From contig JAJNNY010000021.1 in NCBI GenBank assembly GCA_022453515.1, positions 372,001 through 436,000 of the forward strand: a stretch of DNA of 64,000 bases, given 5' to 3'. Of the stretch, positions 22,360 to 33,873 are shown piece after piece. This DNA comes from Astrocystis sublimbata. Taxonomy: Eukaryota; Ascomycota; Sordariomycetes; Xylariales; Xylariaceae. The notes beneath the pieces are model-generated. The model was not told where the DNA came from and searched no databases. It saw nothing but the letters and a program-made list of their open reading frames with translations. Position numbers and translations under genes: made by a program. The stretch's first letter is position 1, and each line of letters opens with the position of its first letter.

Positions 22360-22835
22360 AGAGACAGTGGGGATCCAAATGACTCACATGGACTTTTCAC
22401 AAGAAAGGGTCATTCGTTACTCTTAGTACAGCCTCCCTCAACGACCTCGCCTCTCTAGGCAATGGAGACTACACCATAACAGACTTTTTGGAGGATTTAA
22501 GCTCATAAGATGACACAATTCACAGTTATGACATGACAACATGGTAATTACCGACTTGCTATATGTGCATGTTAAACAACAATCGTTTGAAGTAACGGAT
22601 TGAAAGCAAGGTATTGAGTTGAAGATCACTCCTTCAAGACTCTTCCTTGCCTAGAGAGTAACAGGATCCTGTTTTAAAGCTTTCCCACTGTCTGTTCATA
22701 TGATTCTTATAGGTCACTAGACCTATGAATGGGGGCTTGTTACGTGCGCCTTTGGCACGGTTCCTTCATATTGCATTCGACCCCGTATATTTATTTCCCC
22801 ATAAACCCGCCCGAATCAACCACACCTCATAATTC
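22360..22835. other. Intergenic, convergent secreted protein / cyanase
   Basis: No gene supported. Contains presumed 3' UTRs. Confidence 0.45.
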
Positions 22836-23489
22836 TTAAAATCGAGTGAAAGGCAGCCTATGGACATCGTTAACGTCAAGCGCGCAATTGAGACACCCTG
22901 AGTCGGAGTCGACTTACCACTTGCCCCTGAGCGTAATGTTTACCCAGCTGCTTGCTCGTTAGATGAAGCTCAATCGAATGATGATAGATGTGCAAGGCTT
23001 ACGTGACACCATCGCTGTCCACCTCCTTCTCGACCTTGGATGAGAATGCGATAGCGCTCATGATACCGTCACCAAACTTCTCGTTCATGATAGCCTTGAA
23101 GGCGTATCCGTAGTTTTGCACGACTTCGTACAGGCGGTAGATAAGGGGCTCCACGGGGGGCATGGGACCGGCGCGGCCACGGTCGGGGAAGCCGCCCATG
23201 GAAGCCTCTAATGTGGACTTGTCTACGCCAAGAAGTGAAGACAGTTTGTCGACATCTTCAGGTGAGGCCTGGGCCTGGCCGTAGAAGAGCGCAGCTACGG
23301 CGACCTCACCGCGGCCAAGTTCCTTGGCAATGGTCTCAAAGCTCAGCTTCTTTGCGGCTTTGCCATCGAAAAGTGCCTTGGAGTAGGCTGGTAGCCGATC
23401 CACCAGGGTTGACTGAAGACCATCAGCATTGACCAGGGTAAGATACAATAGTATTTACTCACATCGAGAGTAGCGATGCCGTGAGACAT
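22836..23489 (-). CDS. cyn1: Cyanate hydratase (cyanase)
   Basis: Four exons on the minus strand: 23463-23489 (9 codons), 23003-23412, 22918-22947 (30 bp) and 22836-22857, introns 50, 55 and 60 bp, 162 aa. Cyanase breaks cyanate with bicarbonate into ammonia and CO2 and forms a decamer in the cytosol. The helical N-terminal domain includes the [20 protein letters not shown] block. The C-terminal catalytic domain has Arg102 and Glu105 in YRLYEVVQ and Ser128 in DGIMSAIAF, matching the bacterial Arg96/Glu99/Ser122 triad. The two terminal micro-exons were found by hand; they restore the conserved ending TLRGKWLPFTRF. Without them the protein would stop at an intron codon. No carbonic anhydrase or nitrogen gene is adjacent. 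Confidence 0.92.
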
Positions 23490-24454
23490 GTTGCGACTTA
23501 GATTGGCAACAGCTGTTAGATTGATGGGTACCTTATGTATAGGTAGTATAATTGGGGTGATTGGTATAGTAGCCGTGTGGATATTCTGAAATCACGAATT
23601 ACGGCAACATGTACTTGATTCTGTCACAAATGAGGACTTCTGCTTGAATTGCAGTTTATAAAGGACTGGAGCAGTAACTAGAGCGTCATGCATATTACGA
23701 GGCGACCCCGCGCGGAACAGCGGTTGCATATTGCGGAGAAAGGCCGGCAACTCGGCGTCATAGCGTCTGTTAAAGTAAAACCGTAGGCAATTAATTGTGT
23801 AAGACTTGACTCTAAACCGCGGAAATGCTACGCTACATCCAAATGCCTCGGAGGTGATATTTTCATCCCTTTACTACTGGGAAGCAACAAGTTAGCAAGC
23901 AGAGGTGAGTATGAGTATGGCTTATTGACTGCCCGATTCCGCGAGGGTTTCCATCTTCGATTGTCGTGCATAGGTGTGACAATACTTGGAGAAGATGCAG
24001 GCAGGACCCCCGGAAATGCTCGAGTTCGACTTCGACTGCATTTCATGACTGAGTAACGTCCCTAGTATGGAATTGGCCGGCGGTGTTAGTCGGTGCATCC
24101 TCCGGTTCTCAACAATGCCGCGCACTAGGCTTACTAAGGTCTAATTAATAACAGCGCTGCTGCCCCTCTCAAAGCGGGCTGTCCCTCACTAAGCGCCCGC
24201 GCCCGCGGGCTGACTGACGCCATCCATTTGCGATGCACTCACTCGCTGTGCGCGACGCAGCCAATTCTCCCACGAATTGTGTTGAATTGGATTATACAGT
24301 TGTCAGTCACCAAGGCCACCCAAAACGAAAAAAGACCGTGAACCATAAAGTAGCAACCTAAACAACTACTCCCTTCGTTCTGGACACAAACGCACCGATA
24401 CACTCCTGTTATTCCTTCGTCTTGGAAATAAAACCCCGGCTCTGACTGGAGAGT
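23490..24454. other. Divergent promoter region, cyanase / NAD kinase
   Basis: No supported gene in these 965 bases. A GC-rich run, GCGCCCGCGCCCGCGGGC, lies near 24192-24209. Confidence 0.5.
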
Positions 24455-26310
24455 ATGAGTGGCCATGATCCTCATGCGCGCGCTCCCTCGCAGGATGGGA
24501 GCTGTGCAAGTCGCACTAAACACGTGCATTACGACGAGGACGCCGTGAGCGACGACGATAAGAGAGAAGTAGAGGTACGCCCGCCCGCTCCCCCCACACC
24601 AAACACAACGACTAGAAATCTAATGACACGAGACAGGTCACATTCGATCCCACAAGCCCATATCGACGGAAGAGCTCTCTCGTCCCTAGCGACCATGTCT
24701 ACACAAATCTCGCGCACCAGCATACCAAAAAGTCCTTTTCCTCCGATTGTCTCGTCCACCAATTCCTCGAATGCCACAAGGTCGATGCCAAATCGCATAA
24801 CCACGCCAAACACCCCAAGGCTACGCACGAGGATGTCACTACCGAGATGGGCTTGGCGTCACTCGTTGAGTCCAAAGGGGGGCACGAGAAGGAGACTAAA
24901 AGAGCGCAAAGAATATCCTTCGTGGAGCCCGAAAGCGACAGCTCAAACTCTGGCCAGTTGGATGAAAAGTCATGGAAGAGCACCGTCTCAAAAAGCAGGT
25001 CCGAACTGGACCTCGTTGGCCTGGAACACGAAGGCATTCACAGTCGACTGCTCACAAAGAAGCAGCTCACGGAGATGGCGTGGGGCGTGAGGGAGTTGAG
25101 CAGAAGGCTGGGTATGGTTCGGCTGAAGTTCAGGGTCGAAAACGTCTTTCTCCTGACAAAACCATACGACGATGATTTGATACCAAAGACAAGAGAGTTG
25201 GCCAGATGGCTACTAAGTCAAGAGAGACGCACAAGATATACTGTCTACATCCAGCATGCGTTGAAAGACAACGCACACTTCGATCTGCCAGGACTGTTGA
25301 AGGAGCTTCGGGCGGAGTATATCGAGTCAGGGGAAATGAACCAAGATACGCCCGCCGAGGTTTTGGATCACCGGATACGGACTTGGACCGAGGACATGTG
25401 TCGGAAGAGGCCGCATACCTTCGATTTCATCATCACTCTGGGGGGCGACGGCACAGTTCTGTACGCGAGCTGGCTTTTTCAGAGGATAGTACCGCCGGTG
25501 CTGAGTTTCGCGCTCGGAAGCTTGGGTTTCCTCACCAAATTTGACTTCAGTGACTATCAAGAGTCTTTGACTACAGCTTTCACAGAGGGTGTCACGGTGA
25601 GCTTGCGCTTGCGATTCGAAGGCACCATCATGAGGAGTCAGGATAGGAAAAGCGCGTTGCAGGATGCCAATGGCAATGGCCCACCCCCCACGCGTGACTT
25701 GGTCGAAGAACTGATTGGCGAAGAAAAAGAGGACGACCGCACGCACAAGCCAGATGGTACTTATGAGATCCTCAATGAAATAGTGATAGATCGAGGGCCG
25801 AATCCTAGTAAGCGAATGAGCCGCAATGATTGAGCTCACCTTTGCTAACGACGAGCAGCACTTGCCAACATCGAGATTTTCGGAGATGACGAGCATTTCA
25901 CTTCTGTCCTTGCGGACGGGGTTGTTGTGTCAACCCCTACAGGGTCGACGGCGTACAATCTTGCGGCAGGTGGCTCGCTATGTCATCCAGAGAACCCAGT
26001 CATGCTTTTGACAGCAATATGCGCACACACGTTATCCTTCCGACCAATCATCCTGCCAGACACGATCGTACTCCGTCTAGGTGTGCCGTATAATTCGCGC
26101 ACCAGCAGCTGGGCGAGCTTCGACGGGCGCAAGCGCATTGAGCTCCAGCCAGGCGACTACGTGACCATCAGCGCCAGCCGCTTTCCATTCGCCAGTGTCC
26201 AGCCCCAGGGGAGACGGAGCGAGGATTGGGTTAACAGTATCAGTGGCAAGTTGGGCTGGAACACGCGACAAAAACAAAAGAACGAAGGGTACAAGAAGTG
26301 GGATAAGTAA
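24455..26310 (+). CDS. NAD(+) kinase
   Basis: Three exons, 24455-24574, 24637-25807 and 25859-26310; introns of 62 and 51 bp; 580 aa. The enzyme phosphorylates NAD to NADP using ATP. Family motifs are clear: ITLGGDGTVLYAS with the GGDG core at about 309-312, FALGSLGFLTKFDF, NEIVIDRGPNP spanning the second splice junction, and STPTGSTAYNLAAGG, followed by the usual beta-rich end (SWASFDGRKRIELQPGDYV). A long disordered, Ser/His-rich N-terminal extension (about 1-195) precedes the catalytic domain, as in fungal Utr1-type cytosolic enzymes; no clear mitochondrial presequence is visible, so Pos5-type function is less likely. Confidence 0.93.
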
Positions 26311-26764
26311 AGATACATAGACAACAGGACAATCAACTTCTACACTTCAACTGAGCATCCTATGTATCACTATGCTTACTGGGTTTGCTTGGGGCCTGTC
26401 ACTCGCACGTGTCAGGCAAATTTTCCAAACCAATATGGTATTGGCATTTTCATCGTGCTCTGTGTGTGGCCGAAGTGAATGAAAGGGCCTGGTTCAAACC
26501 CTACGTTCGACAGCCGAGGCTGACTGCACCCGATTTTGCCCCCTTTCTAACGTTACAAGAAGCACTCGAGTAGCTATCATCACAGGTGTCATATCTGCTT
26601 TTGCAGTCATACCCAAAGATACAATGACATTTACAGTGACTGCGGGCCCTGTTATGCTTTTATACAGTAGGCACCCAACACTCGCAACACTCCCGCGGAT
26701 TGACATTCGCCCAAGTCAAAACTCCTCAATATAGAACGGTTTCCATCAACGCCGTCTACTTCTT
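26311..26764. other. Convergent intergenic region, NAD kinase / secreted protein
   Basis: Holds the two 3' UTRs. No gene or tRNA recognised; the sequence GGTTCAAACCC near 26491 resembles a tRNA B box but no A box or acceptor stem accompanies it. Confidence 0.5.
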
Positions 26765-27793
26765 TCACGCCGGCGCTATCACTTCTTGTGCTACATCATC
26801 ATCTGCAGATTCGACAAATGTCATCGTAACCCCTTCATCAGCCGGGAGGTTGAGGTTGATAGCATCAATGGCATCGGAGCTGTCTCGTTTAGGGAGAGCT
26901 GGTACGTCGATAGTAGGCAGTGACACAACAGAGCGAGCCTTAGAGTCGGGCAAATTCTGAATAGCTTCACGGGAACGACTTGGTCAGTATTCCACTATTT
27001 TCAGGGGTACAATGCTTTTTTTGCCATAACTTACTGGCAGGTATGCCTCGCTGCACGTACATCCGAGTCACTTTGGTGCTGCGACGAGGTTGCGATCCCC
27101 CGCCGCGCTTCGCCTTGGCTTCACCCGACTCGGCACCTGCATTTGGGCGATTGTCGACAATGATGCCGACGCCAGAACCGTCTTCCCCAGTGCCAAGCTC
27201 CACCAGGGGTCCCTTCGTCAGGGCAGCCTCAGCATAGTTGAGTGCCCGGTCGAAGCCCTGAATATCTCGCTTGGGCGTTGAATCTCCTGCCTCCTCGCGA
27301 GGGGAGATTTCCTTGCCCATGCCTTGAAGAGTAGCGATTTGCGCGGCTGTCATACAGATTTAGTCGACTGAGACACAAAGAAATGGCTACTATGTGCTGC
27401 GTACCTTGCTCTTGTAGGTTGGGGTCGACTGCTGCCGTCTCGGTTTCTTGTGCAACTTCAGTGCCTTCCACAGGAGTCGGTGCAGAGGACGCATCAAGAG
27501 CTTGAACGTCTTCAGCTGCGCCGTTGGTAGCACCCGAGGTGGCCGCGGCGCTATTCACGGCGGCGCCCTCGAGGGCGTTCATCAAGTTCGAGACATCCTC
27601 ACCACCACTGAAGGAGATTTCACCATCACCGACCACTCTAAAGGCTGATCAGTATTTTGTTCCAAGGCGAAACGATTGGAGATAATTCAACGACTTACAA
27701 AGCGGGCGAGTAAGCACCAAGATTGATGTTCAAGGGGAGTCCTTTAACACTGGCCAATAGGGTGGCAATTGTAATCAATAGGCAATGAACCAT
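26765..27793 (-). CDS. Secreted protein without mature cysteines, unknown function
   Basis: Four exons on the minus strand: 27699-27793, 27405-27637, 27035-27346, 26765-26964; introns 61, 58 and 70 bp; 279 aa. A signal peptide (HCLLITIATLLASVKG) is followed by LNINLGAYSPALVVGDGEI, then Ala/Thr/Glu-rich low complexity, a block DIQGFDRALNYAEAALTK with GTGEDGSGVGIIVDNRP, a basic stretch, and the ending INLNLPADEGVTMTFVE. The only Cys is inside the signal. A first acceptor I tried for exon 4 broke the frame; the acceptor at 26965 keeps it. I believe close relatives exist in many filamentous ascomycetes, but know no function. Paired basic residues (KRD, KRG) may be processing sites. Not cysteine-knot effector-like. 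Confidence 0.75.
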
Positions 27794-29653
27794 CCTGGAG
27801 GACTGGTTCGATGATACCAGTACGCGAAGTGACTGGTTATTAGTGTTAATGAGTAAGGAGCGTAACAAACAGTAAGTACGACCAGCGTTGAAAAAATGGA
27901 AGAAGGGAAGTTAAATAACTCCGTGGAGCAGCAGAAGCCAAGAAGTGAAAGAACGAAGTAAGAGTATGAGCCCAGCCGACGAGGAGAAACAATTTCTGGA
28001 GAATCTAAGAACGGTCTTATACGTGATGGTAGCTCAGCAAACAACTCGTAGAAATGGGATCAGCATACTAAGCCGGGACATCGACTCCCAAGACAGCACA
28101 GAAACGACATTTGGTACGTGCCAAGCAGTTGAAGCATCGCGTACACTTGTCATATATGTCGAGATGCTATGCTACATGAGATATGCGCGAAAGCAAGCAA
28201 CTCATGCGCCGTCATTTGAACTGGTGGGGTGACGCGGCCTTTCGATCGGCTAAAGTGCAGAAACATTCTTCGATATAGGATCGCTAGAACACGTTCACGA
28301 CAGGAATCTCTTGGTCAAAGGTGCCAAGAAGTGAGAGGTCGTCGATACAATTGAACTGATCAGGGAGGCAACAAGTGGTGAGGTAGCTACGTATATATGC
28401 ATGAGACGTAAATCACACAACCGGCACGGGTTGTCTGTCGTGAGACCTGCCAAGCTGATTTCAAGGAGCCAGAGACGACCCTATCGGCAATTGCTTCATA
28501 TCGATTAGTTGAGCGTCTGGCAATTGAAATGAATCTTCTCTCGCTTGTAGATGTCTGTCCGGGGCATTGGTTTAGCTATGATGCCACGGACGTTTTCACC
28601 TACCGCCGAGATTAACTACGAGTCTCCTTCAGGACCCCTACTTATATCATGAGATGTGAATCAATAGTATCGACTTTCGTGTAATTCTGACAGATTGCCA
28701 TGGCATTAAGAAGAGGATAGCATCTCCGAGACAATGATCAGCAGCGCTATAAGATCTCCAGGTAGAGAAACAGCTGCCGCCATAGATGTCTACTTAGTAA
28801 ACAGTCAAGTTGCCACGGATTTCATATCACGCAGCATGAGGCCATGTTAGCATCATACACGCTGCGAGATCCCAATTGGAGATTATATGAAGATATGGCA
28901 TATAAATGCTACTATCCTGGAAAAAGCGCCCGACGAACGCAGCACTTGAGGTTTTGGGGATAAGGGAAAGCAGAACGGGACTATCATGAATTATAACCTG
29001 CGAGGCGATGGCATGATCTGAGATTATTGGCTCTGAGCATTGATACCTTCCCTACCTTGCCTGCGAGGTAGAATTAATCCCAATCCACGACACGAGCTCT
29101 TTGTAAGGCCGTGTACAGTAGAAGTCCTAGATAACGGGGCGAGCTGCACTGGGGCCCGTGGATTTGGGGTCCGGGCGGGCCGGGGTGGCTGGGGTTACCC
29201 CAGATTTCTTTATGGTTGATGCTCTCGACACTCTACCTAGGTATAAACTTTTTGTTCTGGCTAGGTAGTAGTACGTCTTCCTAAATTACCGGAGTTAAAG
29301 TTGGCCCCATTGTTTGTCTCAAGAAACTCAAAAGACTATTACTTCGACACACACGGCATAGGGGGGGCCTTCGTCAGTATTTCGGAAAGCCGACATACAA
29401 GGGTAAGCTATGCTTAGCACTGTAACCCAGCAACCGCCAATCGAGTGGCATATCTGAGGTACGACGCACGCAAACCCTGGCCGTAGGATCAACAGGAGGC
29501 AAACATCACCTTGTGGTGTCTCTCAGCTGCGGATGCTTTGTTCCGTATAGTCTGTGGTGCCCCCGCCCTCAATCTCGCCCTCAACCCCAATGATCCATCA
29601 CAATCTATCTACTACGTGATTTTGTTGTTTCACGGTTGCGTTTTGCATGTGCA
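27794..29653. other. Gene-poor region, 1.86 kb
   Basis: Promoter of the secreted-protein gene on the left and of the TAP-like hydrolase on the right. The centre has no firm gene; a weak two-exon frame on the minus strand at 28284-28560 is discussed under findings. TAGGTA tracts occur near 29237-29270. Confidence 0.45.
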
Positions 29654-31919
29654 ATGGAGAAACCTGTATCCGGCCGTGGCTCTTGCCTCCCAGAGGACGA
29701 GGCCTCGCACACTTACCACTTGGCACAATCGAACGAGCGATCGTGGTTGTCCAGAGCAGGGCGTCACCTTAGGAGATGGTGTTTCATCTACATCCTAATT
29801 GCGCTCGCTCTCTACAGCAATACCATTCTCCGAGGACAACTACGGTCGCTGTTGCGTGCAGCGAACGACGATAGGCCCACTGAGGAGAGTTCCGAACATT
29901 GGACCGATTGGGAAGACGTATGTAACATGTGATATCATCATCAAATGTCTTCTAGCAGTATGAGCTCACCACTTCATAGATCACGCCAAGTGAGAAGCTC
30001 CAATGGAAGCCATGCTTCGGGACGTACGGTCCCAATCTCCAATGCGCGAAGCTCACCGTGCCTATGGACTATAGCCGTCCATTGCATGAGTCTTCCGATC
30101 ACCCAAAAGTACACCTGGCGCTGGTCATGGCGACAGGTTCGGGTCGTACCCAAGATCCGTCTACCTATGCCGAAGCACCACTCCTCATCAACCCAGGTGG
30201 GCCAGGAGGATCAGGAACCTTTTTCGCTCAGTCGAGAGCTGCCAACCTCCAAGTTATTGTTGGCGACCAGCACGACATCATTGGGTTCGACCCCCGTGGC
30301 GTGGGCTTCTCTAGCCCTAAGGCTGACTGTTTCGAGTCGCCCAAGACTTCGGATGGGGTCGCAGGTCGCAATGTTGCGTACTTGAACAGAATCACATGGC
30401 AATATGGGTCACAGGCAATTGGTTTGACAAACACAAGCAATGTGGCTTTGACGCAGCTGAGCGCTCGATCTAGGGCCCAAGCTAAGTTGTGTCAGCGAGT
30501 GGATGAGGCCGAAGGTGATGATAGCATCTTCCGTCACATGGACACTCCAAACCATGCGCGAGATATGCTTTCAATTATCGATGCCTGGCATGAATGGAGA
30601 TCGAATAGCGAAATAGTCCGACGAGGTCTCGAAAGTCACACCACCGACGACGCCGCGAATGGGAAGACGAGTCTACAGGGGAAACTTGTCTACTGGGGCT
30701 TTTCTTATGGCACATTGCTAGGTGCCACTTTCGCCTCTATGTTCCCTGATAGAGTGGGCAGAGTCATTCTCGACGGTGTTGTGCACGCTGATCATTACGT
30801 CAAGCCTACCTGGGACAAAAGTCTGGTTGATACTGACGCCATCTGGGACAAGTTTTTCGTTTACTGCGCTGAGGCTCAGACGCTGTGCGACTTCTATCGC
30901 GCTGGAGACGAAGCAGACGATATCAGACGGCGCTTTAGTGGGATCTTGTCATCACTTGATGAACAGCCTGCTGCTGTGTTGCTTCCTGACACCAATCTTC
31001 CAACCGTATTTACAGCGAGTGATGTAAAGAAGGCAGTGTTCTTCGGCGGCCTTTACGCTCCCGTTACAGGGTTCCCTGTGGTTGCCACATTACTTGACCG
31101 TCTCGCCGATGGTAGATATGAGGAGATTGTGCAAGGGGCGCGAGGGCTCGTAACATTTTGTGGCAAGGTCGAGACGCCTATCTGGCCCGATGATGCCATG
31201 AGAGGGATTGCATGCAGCGATAAGCGGCACAAAAGCAACGAGAGCGTGGCCGAGCTCCAGGCTCGATATGAACGCGCAGCATCAGTCTCATGGTTTGCAG
31301 ACGTTGTAAGCTTCACGCCCCTCAAAGCAATTGCAACCCTTTTTTGTGTACTGACTTTTGCTTCTCGTAGTGGTTCGGTTTGGAGCCGAATCTTGGCTGT
31401 AACGGGTGGGAGGTAGAACGTAAAAACCCGCCGATGCGATGGCACGATAACCCTGACGACGAGCCAACGCTCATAGAGACAAACTTCCCGGTACTCTTCC
31501 TCTCTAACAAGCTCGATCCAGTCACACCATTGGGCGACGCCCTCTACATGACCCGAAAATTCGCAAATGCGAGCGTCATCGAGCAAGATGGGCTGGGCCA
31601 CTGCACGCTCTCATGCGTCTCACCCTGCACGATAGCGCATGTACGGGCATATCTTAACGACGGTGTCGTCCCGCCGCCGCCCAAATTCAAGTCCAGTTCC
31701 AGCAACGAGGGCGAATGGCCTCAGTGCAAATGCATCGATGGACCTTGGCGAACTGGAGATGATGTAGCGGACGCGGGGTTGGCGCGGGGTGCCCAGGTGG
31801 GCATAGATCATATGAGAGCGTACGAAGGACTGCGCGCTTATTTCTCTGCTCAGAACTTGGACCAGCAGCTTGAGTACAACAATCCTTTCTCAGCCTTTCT
31901 CTTAGAGAGGACTCAGTAA
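29654..31919 (+). CDS. Membrane-anchored TAP-like alpha/beta hydrolase (peptidase S33 type)
   Basis: Three exons, 29654-29917, 29980-31305, 31371-31919; introns of 62 and 65 bp; 712 aa. After a 40-residue cytosolic N terminus one hydrophobic segment (about WCFIYILIALALYS) would make a type II membrane protein. The catalytic part begins at ITPSEKLQWKPCFG and shows the oxyanion region INPGGPGGSG, GFDPRGVGFSSP, the nucleophile Ser330 in YWGFSYGTLLG, Asp579 in SNKLDPVTP and His607 in DGLGHCTLS. This is the tripeptidyl-aminopeptidase-like group, which cleaves short peptides or esters from the N terminus. Most relatives are secreted with a signal peptide; here the anchor replaces it. Start chosen at the first ATG of the exon. 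Confidence 0.9.
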
Positions 31920-32486
31920 GTGAGCTAGCTAGCTGCAAGCTACCCCGGAGATGAAGACGTACAGATGTAAGTAAGTACGTGCACGTATGGTCGGTTTGTA
32001 CTTCACTTTAACGCAATGGGACTCGGGAGGTCCATATTGTAGATGTGGAACAAAGAATATAGCAATTCATATTTCATGCAATTACTATCATCATGGATGT
32101 GTCCCTGGTGAATTAGGTGAGTGATGAGTGATAGACGGGAATCGGGGACTGAGGCACAGACAGTGTTTATATCTTAAGCACATACAGTACGGGTCACTAC
32201 CTTAGGTACTAAGTACCTATGCACTTAGTCTTATCTTATCAGACCTACATGTAGGTTCAAGCAGTGGGAGGCGGCGGGGCCCCACCCCAAGAGCTCGCCG
32301 GGTGCCCGCATACATACCACGAATTTTTCTGGTTGCAGCTGTCAAGTCGCCTTCGCGGAGCCGGCGAGATTCCCCCGAGATAACATCACCACCTGAGTCT
32401 CCTCCCCCATCCCACCTTTCCCTCGTCACTTCCCATTCGTTCTGTTTGTGTTGTCACTCGGTTGGCCCGCCGTCCTCACAACCAAG
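31920..32486. other. Promoter region of TUF1
   Basis: No gene. Contains the inverted repeat TAGGTACTAAGTACCTA at 32203-32219 and a CT/CCCA-rich stretch before the start. Confidence 0.5.
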
Positions 32487-33873
32487 ATGCCTGCCGCTCT
32501 CAGGACAATTGCGCCTTTCTTGCGCGCCTCGCGCCACTGCCTCCGACCCGGCAGCGCCGCCAACCCGTTAGATTTCGCCGGCCGCCTCAACTTGACTCGG
32601 TCGTACGCCGTCTTTGAGCGGAACAAGCCTCACGTCAACATCGGCACAATTGGTCACGTCGATCACGGCAAGGTAATCAGGCGCAACCCCTCGACATCCA
32701 AACATCCAACCACCCCCAGAGCTGACCCCGCGGGTGCCACAGACGACCCTCTCCGCCGCCATCACCAAGAGACAGGCCGACAAGGGCCTGGCCAGCTTCC
32801 TCGAATATGGCTCGATTGACAAGGCCCCCGAAGAGCGCAAGCGTGGTATCACCATCTCGACAGCACACATCGAGTACGCCACCGACAACCGCCACTACTC
32901 GCACGTCGACTGCCCCGGTCACGCCGATTACATCAAGAACATGATTACTGGTGCCGCCAACATGGACGGCGCCATCATTGTCGTTGCTGCCTCGGACGGA
33001 CAGATGCCCCAGACCCGAGAGCACTTGCTACTGGCCCGTCAGGTCGGTGTCCAGCGCATCGTTGTCTTCGTGAACAAGATCGATGCCATTGATGACCCTG
33101 AAATGCTGGAGCTGGTCGAGATGGAGATGCGTGAGCTTCTCAGCCACTACGGCTTCGAGGGCGACGACACACCCGTCATCATGGGTTCCGCCCTGATGGC
33201 TCTCGAGGGAAAGCGTGATGACATCGGTGTTCAGAAGATCGACGAGCTGATGAATGCCGTTGACACCTGGATCCCTACTCCCCAGCGTAATCTCGACAAG
33301 CCCTTCCTCATGTCTGTAGAGGATGTCTTCTCCATCGCTGGTCGTGGAACTGTCGCTTCCGGCCGTGTTGAGCGTGGTGTTCTGAAGAAGGACTCCGAAG
33401 TCGAGCTGATCGGAAAGGGTGGCGAGATCATCAAGACCAAGGTCACCGACATTGAGACATTCAAGAAGTCTTGCGACGAGTCTCGCGCCGGTGACAACTC
33501 GGGGCTGCTACTGCGTGGTATCCGCCGTGAGGATATCAAGCGAGGTATGGTGGTTGTGAAGCCCGGCACCGTCAAGGCGCACACCAAGTTCATGATCTCC
33601 ATGTACGTTCTCACCAAGGAAGAAGGTGGCCGTCACACCGGTTTCGGCGAGAACTACCGGCCTCAGATGTACCTGCGTACTGCCGACGAGGCGTCCGCTC
33701 TGTTCTTCCCCGATGATGTCCTGGACAAATCGCAATTGGTCATGCCTGGTGACAACGTCGAAATGGTTGTGAACCTGCACCAGCCCATTGCCATCGAGGC
33801 CGGTCAGCGCGTCAACGTGCGTGAGGGTGGCCGAACCGTTGCCACCGGTATCATTACCCGCATCATTGAATAA
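32487..33873 (+). CDS. TUF1: Mitochondrial translation elongation factor Tu
   Basis: Two exons, 32487-32672 and 32743-33873, 70-bp intron placed inside the P-loop between GHVDHGK and TTLSAAI; 438 aa. EF-Tu carries aminoacyl-tRNA to the mitochondrial ribosome as a GTPase. An Arg/Ser-rich, acid-poor presequence (about residues 1-45) indicates import into mitochondria. G motifs are complete: [44 protein letters not shown] and GSALMAL. Domains 2 and 3 follow ([40 protein letters not shown]). Third codon positions are strongly C-biased, as expected for an abundant protein. Confidence 0.97.

Noticed and set aside
22836..26310. Cyanate-detoxification or NADP gene cluster
   Set aside because: Cyanase and NAD kinase are divergent neighbours, but no carbonic anhydrase, nitrogen regulator or related transporter is nearby, so adjacency alone does not support a cluster.
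26480..26500. tRNA gene
   Set aside because: Only a B-box-like GGTTCAAACCC; no A box, anticodon loop or acceptor stem could be folded around it.
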